Below the pieces are notes generated by a model. That model did no database searches. It saw only the letters and a list, made by a program, of their open reading frames with translations, and was not told the DNA's origin. This document shows positions 6,391-10,773 of a stretch of 10,773 nucleotides of DNA, piece after piece. Position 1 is the first letter of the stretch, and each line of letters begins with the position of its first letter. Where the stretch lies: positions 1 through 10,773 of the forward strand of contig CAJBSR010000400.1 of the NCBI GenBank assembly GCA_903958285.1, written 5' to 3'. The stretch is from an uncultured Sphingomonadales bacterium (GTDB taxonomy: Bacteria > Pseudomonadota > Alphaproteobacteria > Sphingomonadales > Sphingomonadaceae). A program made the position numbers and the translations under genes.

Positions 6391-6996
6391 ATGGCAAAAG
6401 CACCAACCATAAAGGGGGCGGCGAAAACCGCCGGTCGCCAAAAGGCGGCACCAAGGGCGAAAGCCCCGAAGCCTGTTGTTTCAGGCGTAGACGCGCCCGT
6501 CCGCAAGGATGCGGCCACCAACCAAGGATTTGTGACGATGACCGAAGAAACCATCAAGACCGCCGCCGCCGACATGAGCGAAAAGGCAACGACAATGTTC
6601 CACGACATGACCGCCAAGGCGAAGGCCGCTTTTGAAAAGACTGGCGACATCTCGAAGGAAGCCGTTGAGTTCCAGAAGGCCAATCTTGAAGCTGTCGTGG
6701 CTTCGGGCAAGGCTGCTGCCAAGGGCCTGCAAGAGGTCACGCAGCACAATGTCGAACTCGGAAAGAAGAGCTGGGAAGCCACGACCGCGCACATGAAGTC
6801 GCTTGCCGGCATGCAGTCACCGGTTGATCTGATGAAGGCGCAGACCGAATTTGCCCGCGGCCAGTTTGACGCGATCGTGTCTGACTTTTCGAAGTCGACC
6901 GAATTCTACATGAAGCTGGCCGGTGAAATCGCCCAGCCGATCCAGAACCGCTATGCCGCGGCGACGGAGCAGCTAAAGTCGCGCTTCGCCGCTTAA
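6391..6996 (+). CDS. Phasin family protein (PHA granule-associated)
   Basis: Phasins coat polyhydroxyalkanoate storage granules and control their number and size. The 201-residue product has an Ala/Lys/Pro-rich basic N-terminus (1-48) and a helical, heptad-rich phasin_2-type domain (about 60-190) with FHDMTAKAKAAFEKTGDI, NVELGKKSWEA and SPVDLMKAQTEFARGQFDAIVSDFSK. There is no signal peptide or membrane segment. The start is uncertain. ATG 6391 has no Shine-Dalgarno sequence and lies about at the predicted transcript start. ATG 6538 (152 residues, MTEETIKTAAADMSEK) is preceded by AAGGA at 9 bp, and codons upstream of it include rare ones (ATA, AGG, GGG, CCA), unlike the rest. I keep the longer form because the frame is open and such basic extensions occur in phasins. 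The gene appears monocistronic, with its own promoter and terminator. Confidence 0.85.
   Translation: MAKAPTIKGAAKTAGRQKAAPRAKAPKPVVSGVDAPVRKDAATNQGFVTMTEETIKTAAADMSEKATTMFHDMTAKAKAAFEKTGDISKEAVEFQKANLEAVVASGKAAAKGLQEVTQHNVELGKKSWEATTAHMKSLAGMQSPVDLMKAQTEFARGQFDAIVSDFSKSTEFYMKLAGEIAQPIQNRYAAATEQLKSRFAA
6524..6528 (+). promoter_or_regulatory. Internal Shine-Dalgarno for an alternative phasin start
   Basis: AAGGA lies 9 bases before ATG 6538, inside the phasin frame. It is the only good ribosome binding site near any candidate start of this gene and would give the 152-residue form without the basic N-terminal extension. Confidence 0.45.
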
Positions 6997-7026
6997 GCCA
7001 AAAATTTTCCTCTCCCGGAAAATGAA

Positions 7027-7060
7027 GGGGCCGCGTCGGGAAACCGGAGCGGCCCTTTTT
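7027..7060 (+). terminator. Rho-independent terminator of the phasin gene
   Basis: GGGCCGC (7028-7034) pairs with GCGGCCC (7049-7055), an inner CGG/CCG stem closes a GAAA tetraloop (7037-7046), and a run of five T follows immediately (7056-7060). It lies about 30 bp after the phasin stop and 75 bp before clpS, so clpS probably has a separate promoter or is read only by leak-through. Confidence 0.9.
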
Positions 7061-7134
7061 CATGCGTTATCCATAGCTGTGGCTTGCCCTTGGGGTGTCA
7101 CATGCCATATTCAAAGAAAATGATGCGCACCAAC

Positions 7135-7461
7135 ATGTCAGATAGGTCCGACAAGGACGGCACGGGCACGGGGCTCGGCGTCGCGACCAAAACGCGCGAC
7201 AAGACCAAGAAGCCGCAGCGCTATCGTGTGCTGATGCTCAATGACGATTACACCCCGATGGAATTTGTCGTCCATTGCCTGCAACGCTTCTTCAAGATGG
7301 ATCTGGAACAGGCCACGCGGGTGATGCTCCATGTCCACCAAAAGGGCGTCGGCATTTGCGGCACCTTCACCTATGAAGTGGCGGAAACCAAGGTCAGCCA
7401 GGTCATCGATTATGCCCGGCAGAACCAGCACCCGTTGCAGTGCACGCTGGAAAAGGCCTGA
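7135..7461 (+). CDS. clpS: ATP-dependent Clp protease adaptor ClpS
   Basis: ClpS binds proteins with destabilising N-terminal residues (Leu, Phe, Tyr, Trp) and hands them to ClpAP for degradation. The 108-residue form has a flexible polar N-terminus (1-27) and the ClpS core: [19 protein letters not shown] (31-49), HVHQKG (66-71) and [21 protein letters not shown] (83-103). The N-degron pocket residues Asn36, Asp37, Met42 and His68 match E. coli Asn34, Asp35, Met40 and His66 with a constant offset of two. I chose ATG 7135 because [14 protein letters not shown] resembles the usual short leader. Upstream in-frame starts at 7084 (TTG), 7102, 7120 and 7123 exist, and none has a convincing Shine-Dalgarno sequence. 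clpA is not next to it in this window. Confidence 0.93.
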   Translation: MSDRSDKDGTGTGLGVATKTRDKTKKPQRYRVLMLNDDYTPMEFVVHCLQRFFKMDLEQATRVMLHVHQKGVGICGTFTYEVAETKVSQVIDYARQNQHPLQCTLEKA

Positions 7462-7511
7462 CGCACAGCCTGCGTGACCTCTGCCCCCAGCGTTGCTAAG
7501 CACCGGAAAAA

Positions 7512-7520
7512 GGGAGGGGG
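7512..7520 (+). promoter_or_regulatory. Ribosome binding site deciding the SDR start
   Basis: GGGAGGGGG lies 4 bases before ATG 7525 and favours that start over an in-frame GTG at 7474. Confidence 0.65.
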
Positions 7521-7524
7521 CGAT

Positions 7525-8253
7525 ATGCCAAAAGCAGCACTCATCGTTGGCGCCGGAGATGCCACAGGCAGCGCGATTGCGCGCGCCTTCGCCGCTGAAG
7601 GCTATGTTGCCTGCGTCAACCGACGCGCCCGCAATGCCGACCAACTCGAGGCGCTGGCGGCCTCCATCCGCACCCAAGGTCATGACGCGCGCGCCTTTCC
7701 CGGTGATGCTCGCCTTGAAGATGAGATGATTGCGATGGTCGATACCATCGAGGCTGAGGTCGGCCCCATCGAAGTCGCCGTGTTCAACATCGGGGCTAAC
7801 GTCCGCTTCGGCATCCGCGAGACGACGGCGCAGGTCTATCGCAAGGTCTGGGAAATGGCGGCCTTTGCTGGCTTCCTCATGGGGCGGGAGGCGGCGCGCG
7901 TCATGGTGCCGCGTGGGCAAGGCACCATCATCTTTACCGGCGCCACGGCCAGCCTGCGCGGCGGCACTGGCTTTTCCGCTTTTTCAGGCGCGAAGGGGGC
8001 GCTCCGTATGCTCGCCCAGTCGATGGCGCGGGAACTGGGGCCGCAAGGCATCCATGTGGCGCACAGCATCATCGATGGCGGGATCGACACCGAGTTTATC
8101 CGCAATCTGCGACCCGACTTTGAGGCGATCAAGGCAAAGGATGGTGTGCTCTCACCCGATGCCATTGCACAGGCCTATGTGGCCCTCCACAAGCAACATC
8201 GCAGTGCCTGGACGCACGAACTGGACCTGAGACCATGGATGGAAAGCTGGTAA
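7525..8253 (+). CDS. Atypical short-chain dehydrogenase/reductase lacking the catalytic Tyr
   Basis: This 242-residue protein has the Rossmann fold of the SDR superfamily. Visible parts are the N-terminal dinucleotide motif GAGDATGSAIA (9-19, an altered version of TGxxxGxG), an altered NNAG motif as NIGA (88-91), and the active-site stretch FTGATASLRGGTGFSAFSGAK (137-157, given here as FTGATASLRG and FSAFSGAK). In classical SDRs Tyr precedes Lys in YxxxK. Here it is Phe153 with Lys157 kept, and the usual catalytic Ser position reads Gly/Ala. I recall a classical-SDR subgroup (SDR_c10 in CDD) with an incomplete Gly motif and no Tyr, which fits. It may therefore bind NAD(P) without standard carbonyl chemistry. 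The next gene begins 4 bases after its stop, indicating one transcript. The substrate is unknown. Confidence 0.88.
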   Translation: MPKAALIVGAGDATGSAIARAFAAEGYVACVNRRARNADQLEALAASIRTQGHDARAFPGDARLEDEMIAMVDTIEAEVGPIEVAVFNIGANVRFGIRETTAQVYRKVWEMAAFAGFLMGREAARVMVPRGQGTIIFTGATASLRGGTGFSAFSGAKGALRMLAQSMARELGPQGIHVAHSIIDGGIDTEFIRNLRPDFEAIKAKDGVLSPDAIAQAYVALHKQHRSAWTHELDLRPWMESW

Positions 8254-8257
8254 AGCG

Positions 8258-8857
8258 ATGACCAAGACCTTTGAATTCATCTTCGATATCGCGGGGCCAA
8301 ATGGGTATCTGGTCCACCGTGTCATGCCCGAATTTTGCGCGCGCACGGGGGCGGAGGCGGTCTATGTGCCGGTCTTGCTCGGTGGGTTGATGAAGGCAAC
8401 GGGCAATCGCCCGCCCTGGATGGTCTATGCCGATGTGCCTGCCAAGGTCGCGTATGACCAACTGGAGTTCCAGCGCTTCATTGCGGCCAACCAGCTGTCC
8501 AACTTCAAAATGAACCCCCATTTCCCGCCCAATTCGCTGGCGGCTATGCGGGTGGTTGTCGCGGCTGGCCGTCTGGGCGTCCAGCCTGCGGTGATCGAAA
8601 CACTGATGACGGCGATGTGGGAGGCGGCTGAAAACCTGTCCGACCGGACTGTGGTTCACGCGGTCCTCGCTAAGGGAGGCCATGATGCCGACGCGCTAAT
8701 GGCCACCGCTGAACAGGATGACGTCAAAGCCGAACTGGTCAGTAATACCGAACGCGCGGTTGCCCGTGGCGCCTTTGGCATTCCGACCTTCTTCGTCGGC
8801 GATGACATGTTCTTCGGGAAGGAGCGCCTGCCGCAGGTCGCCGAGGCTTTGACGTAG
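8258..8857 (+). CDS. DsbA-fold oxidoreductase / 2-hydroxychromene-2-carboxylate isomerase family protein
   Basis: This 199-residue protein has the thioredoxin-like fold with helical insertion found in GST-kappa and 2-hydroxychromene-2-carboxylate (HCCA) isomerase of naphthalene degradation. The N-terminal strand and turn read FEFIFDIAGPNGYLVHRV (5-22), and the C-terminal hallmark is GAFGIPTFFVGDDMFFGKERL (171-191) with the cis-proline Pro176. There is no CxxC redox pair. The Ser that activates glutathione in HCCA isomerase and GST-kappa (SPxxYL) is Gly13 here (GPNGYL), so a standard isomerase reaction is doubtful, and the family name should be read as homology only. ATG 8258 follows the SDR stop by 4 bases, so the two proteins are probably made together and may act on the same compound. 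No aromatic-degradation genes are nearby. Confidence 0.85.
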   Translation: MTKTFEFIFDIAGPNGYLVHRVMPEFCARTGAEAVYVPVLLGGLMKATGNRPPWMVYADVPAKVAYDQLEFQRFIAANQLSNFKMNPHFPPNSLAAMRVVVAAGRLGVQPAVIETLMTAMWEAAENLSDRTVVHAVLAKGGHDADALMATAEQDDVKAELVSNTERAVARGAFGIPTFFVGDDMFFGKERLPQVAEALT

Positions 8858-8875
8858 GCGCCCGACTGACTCCCC

Positions 8876-8945
8876 CGTTCGTCCCGAGCGAAGTCGCGGG
8901 ACCTAGACAGTGCTGCGTGTCTCGACTTCGCTCGACACAAACGGG
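8876..8945. repeat. REP-like palindromic repeat, copy 2 (possible bidirectional terminator)
   Basis: This is the second copy of the element at 1941-2006, in the same orientation. The left arm is 8876-8902 (GTCCCGAGCGAAGTCGCGGGAC as one imperfect hairpin: GTCCCG pairs with CGGGAC), and the right arm is 8917-8945 (GTGTC pairs with GACAC). The arms differ from copy 1 at only a few bases, and the spacer between arms differs in sequence and length. It lies in the 111-bp gap between two convergent genes, the isomerase-family gene and tesA. No other feature is seen in that gap. Confidence 0.85.
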
Positions 8946-8968
8946 CGTGGGCGGCGTGCCCGTGAAAC

Positions 8969-9607
8969 CTAGCGCAGCGCGGCTGACACCATTGGCTGGA
9001 TCCGCCGCACGATGACGGCGACGCCTGCCGCCGTCGGGTGGAGCTGATCCTTCAACAAGAGTGACCGGTTGCCCGTCACCCCGTCCATGAAGAAGGGGTA
9101 GAAGCGCACACCGTGCTTCTTGGCGAGTGCCAGGTACATGCCATCAAACTGCGCCCGATAGGCTTTGTCGTTGTTGAATGAGGCCCGCATGCCTGCAAAC
9201 AGCACGGGGATCTTCCGGCGCTTCAACTCCGCCAGCATCGCATCCAGATTTGCCTTGGCCTGCGCCGGCGGCAAGGCGCGGAGCATGTCATTGGCGCCGA
9301 GTTCAAGGATGACCAGATCGGGCTTCACCTTCAGGCTCGTCAGCACCCAATTGAGCCGGGCACGGCCCGCAGCGGTCGTCTCTCCGGACACGCCGGCATT
9401 GTGGACCCGCACCGAAATTCCCTGTTTGCGCAAGGCAGATTGCAACTGCGCCGGAAAGGACTGGCCCGCAGCGAGGCCATAGCCCGCGGTCAAACTGTCG
9501 CCAAAGGCCAGCACCAATTTCTCCCGTGCCATCGCCGGGGTCGCGAAAAAGAAAAGCAATGCTTGGACAATTGCCAAAGCCAACCCATATGTCTTGAAAC
9601 GCTTCAT
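8969..9607 (-). CDS. tesA: Secreted SGNH/GDSL esterase (arylesterase, TesA type)
   Basis: This 212-residue hydrolase matches the TesA family (thioesterase I / protease I / lysophospholipase L1) that cleaves acyl esters and thioesters in the periplasm. A signal peptide is clear: basic MKRFK, a hydrophobic stretch at 8-22 and an AMA cleavage site near 27. All SGNH blocks are present: GDSLTAGYGL (36-45, Ser38), NAGVSGETT (70-78, Gly75 by analogy to E. coli Gly44), LGAND (103-107, Asn106) and DQLHP (187-191, Asp187 and His190). Length and block spacing are normal, so it should be active. ATG at 9607 is preceded on the minus strand by GGGAAG. It diverges from a YbbA-like ATPase, as in E. coli, which strengthens both names. 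Physiological substrate is not known from sequence. Confidence 0.93.
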   Translation of the reverse strand: MKRFKTYGLALAIVQALLFFFATPAMAREKLVLAFGDSLTAGYGLAAGQSFPAQLQSALRKQGISVRVHNAGVSGETTAAGRARLNWVLTSLKVKPDLVILELGANDMLRALPPAQAKANLDAMLAELKRRKIPVLFAGMRASFNNDKAYRAQFDGMYLALAKKHGVRFYPFFMDGVTGNRSLLLKDQLHPTAAGVAVIVRRIQPMVSAALR

Positions 9608-9621
9608 TCGAAAGCTTCCCT

Positions 9622-10338
9622 GTGTCAGAATCTCATCGTGCCGTTCCCCCCCATATTGTGATGAATGCCCGCAATGTCACCCTCAGCCTTGGGTCAGGCG
9701 AGGCGCGGGTTGATATTTTAAAGGGCATCAACCTTGAAGTGCGCCAGGGGGAGACCGTGGCCCTGCTCGGCCCCTCGGGCTCCGGCAAGTCGTCGCTGAT
9801 GGCGGTTCTGGCCGGTTTGGAGCGCGCGTCCGGCGGCACGATTGAAACCGGCGGGCAGGATTTCGGCACGCTGGATGAAGATGGGCTGGCCAAGGCGCGG
9901 CGCGGGCGGATTGGCATCATCCTGCAGGCCTTTCACCTGCTGCCAACGATGACGGCGCTGGAAAATGTTGCCGTCCCGCTCGAACTGGCCGGGATGGAAG
10001 ACCCCTTTGGTCGTGCCGCGGCCGAACTGGAACGGGTCGGCTTGGCCGGGCGGACAGGGCATTATCCCGTGCAGCTTTCAGGTGGCGAACAGCAGCGCGT
10101 GGCCATTGCCCGTGCGCTTGCCCCCCGTCCCGAAATTCTTTTCGCGGATGAACCCACCGGCAACCTTGATGCAAAGACAGGCGCGCAGATCATGGATCTG
10201 CTCTTTGCCCGTCAGGCTGCGACAGGGGCCACCTTGTTCATCATCACGCATGATGCCGGGCTTGCGGCCCGGTGCGCGCGCGTGGTCGAAATGCAGGACG
10301 GCGCGATTTTGTCCGACACTTCGGCTGCCAGTCGCTAG
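9622..10338 (+). CDS. ybbA: ABC transporter ATP-binding protein, YbbA/LolD type
   Basis: This is a 238-residue nucleotide-binding subunit of the MacB/LolD/FtsE class, which normally powers an FtsX-like permease in mechanotransmission or lipoprotein and lysophospholipid handling. All motifs are intact: Walker [10 protein letters not shown] (50-58), Q-loop Gln102 (ILQAFHLLP), signature [10 protein letters not shown] (152-161), Walker B ILFADEP (172-178), D-loop NLD (181-183) and His210 (IITHD). The divergent tesA neighbour points to YbbA. The start is uncertain: GTG 9622 leaves only 14 bp to the tesA start codon, while ATG 9661 (MNARNVTL) leaves 53 bp and aligns well with family N-termini; neither has a good Shine-Dalgarno sequence. 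The expected permease YbbP does not follow; a DUF885-like gene begins 31 bp downstream. Confidence 0.92.
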   Translation: MSESHRAVPPHIVMNARNVTLSLGSGEARVDILKGINLEVRQGETVALLGPSGSGKSSLMAVLAGLERASGGTIETGGQDFGTLDEDGLAKARRGRIGIILQAFHLLPTMTALENVAVPLELAGMEDPFGRAAAELERVGLAGRTGHYPVQLSGGEQQRVAIARALAPRPEILFADEPTGNLDAKTGAQIMDLLFARQAATGATLFIITHDAGLAARCARVVEMQDGAILSDTSAASR

Positions 10339-10356
10339 ACCAAAATAAAGCTATTT

Positions 10357-10364
10357 GAAGGAGA
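10357..10364 (+). promoter_or_regulatory. Ribosome binding site of the DUF885-like gene
   Basis: GAAGGAGA lies 5 bases before ATG 10370. It is the strongest Shine-Dalgarno in this part of the window and fixes the start of a gene whose 3' end is outside the window. Confidence 0.75.
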
Positions 10365-10369
10365 CCCTC

Positions 10370-10773
10370 ATGCCCCGTTCGCTCATTGCCGTATCGCTCT
10401 TCGCCCTGATGTCCGCACCGCAAGTGGCGTTCGCGCAGATGGATCATGCCCACCACATGGCACCTGCTGCGGCGACACAGGATGCCGAGCTCAAGGCGTT
10501 CTTCGACAAATTCGATGCCGACCAGCTGGCGCGCTCGCCTTTGTCCAAATCCTATCGCGGCATCAAAGACGCCGATTACGGCAAATGGGATGACTTCACC
10601 GACGCGGCTGAGGCCAAGGACCATGCAGCGGACATGGCGGCGCTCAAGGAGATGCGCACGAGGTTCGACCCGGCAAAGCTCTCCCCCGAAAGCCGCCTGT
10701 CTTACCGTCTGTTTGAAAAGGTACGTGCGCGGTCTGACGCAAACTTCAATTATCGCGGCTATGGTTACGTCTA
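10370..10773 (+). CDS. DUF885 family exported protein, 3'-truncated
   Basis: The frame is open from ATG 10370 to the window end (134 codons). The N-terminus is a signal peptide: MPRS, a hydrophobic stretch (5-16) and VAFA with likely cleavage near residue 22. The mature protein begins QMDHAHHM, a short Met/His-rich run, followed by the pattern LARSPLSKSYRGIKDADYGKW (split as LARSPLSKSYRG, 54-65, and DYGKWDDF, 69-76) and then PAKLSPESRLSYRLFEK (103-119). This matches the start of DUF885 proteins, large putative metal-dependent hydrolases of about 550-600 residues whose HExxH-like region would lie downstream and is not visible. They are often annotated as peptidase-like, without proven function for most. 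The 31-bp gap from ybbA suggests one transcript. Confidence 0.75.
   Translation, partial: MPRSLIAVSLFALMSAPQVAFAQMDHAHHMAPAAATQDAELKAFFDKFDADQLARSPLSKSYRGIKDADYGKWDDFTDAAEAKDHAADMAALKEMRTRFDPAKLSPESRLSYRLFEKVRARSDANFNYRGYGYV

Noticed and set aside
7003..7023. Small hairpin ATTTTCC / GGAAAAT just after the phasin stop
   Set aside because: It is AT-rich and short with no T tract; the adjacent GC-rich hairpin with five T is the more likely terminator.
7462..7500. ACGCA/TGCGT inverted repeat after clpS as a terminator
   Set aside because: The stem is only 5 bp and no T run follows, so it is too weak to call.
7138..7920. Minus-strand open frame, 260 codons, covering clpS and the start of the SDR
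   Set aside because: It spans two recognised plus-strand genes and the gap between them; no domain is recognisable.
1..10773. CRISPR array, tRNA, rRNA, insertion sequence or prophage
   Set aside because: No regularly spaced direct repeats, no cloverleaf or rRNA signature, and no transposase, integrase or phage protein was seen on either strand.

Overview
The window looks like ordinary chromosome from an alphaproteobacterium, most probably a sphingomonad (Sphingomonadales). The reasons are high-GC coding sequence with strong G/C preference at third codon positions, alphaproteobacterial-type GlnD and ClpS, a phasin gene next to clpS, and short palindromic repeats of a kind I associate with sphingomonad genomes. 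The assignment is from recall, not a database search. I see no phage, insertion-sequence, CRISPR, tRNA or rRNA signal.

Layout. Positions 1-1922 (+) hold the 3' part of glnD, the PII uridylyltransferase (5' end outside the window). A palindromic repeat separates it from a convergent MFS transporter (2027-3211, -). The transporter diverges from an acyl-CoA dehydrogenase (3321-4514, +) across a 109-bp gap holding a perfect 16-bp palindrome, a probable operator. A second acyl-CoA dehydrogenase-like gene (4647-5783, +) follows after a G-rich/C-rich double-hairpin repeat, and a GNAT acetyltransferase (5780-6298, +) overlaps its stop codon by 4 bp. The two dehydrogenases may be subunits of one mixed enzyme, with the transporter possibly under shared control.

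The next block starts with a promoter rich in TGC-N3-GCA sites ahead of a phasin gene (about 6391-6996, +), which ends in a clear intrinsic terminator. clpS follows (7135-7461, +). Then comes a two-gene unit, 4 bp apart: an atypical short-chain dehydrogenase with Phe in place of the catalytic Tyr (7525-8253) and a DsbA/GST-kappa-like isomerase-family protein lacking the usual active-site Ser (8258-8857).

A second copy of the palindromic repeat (8876-8945) again lies between convergent genes. A secreted TesA-type SGNH esterase (8969-9607, -) diverges from a YbbA-type ABC ATPase (9622-10338, +), the same arrangement as tesA/ybbA in E. coli. The expected YbbP permease is not the next gene. Instead an exported DUF885-like protein starts at 10370 and runs off the window.

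The best leads are the two predicted operators, the paired dehydrogenases with a predicted G-quadruplex between them, and the SDR/isomerase pair in which both proteins lack a textbook catalytic residue. I do not see a clearly new multi-gene system such as a defence island.
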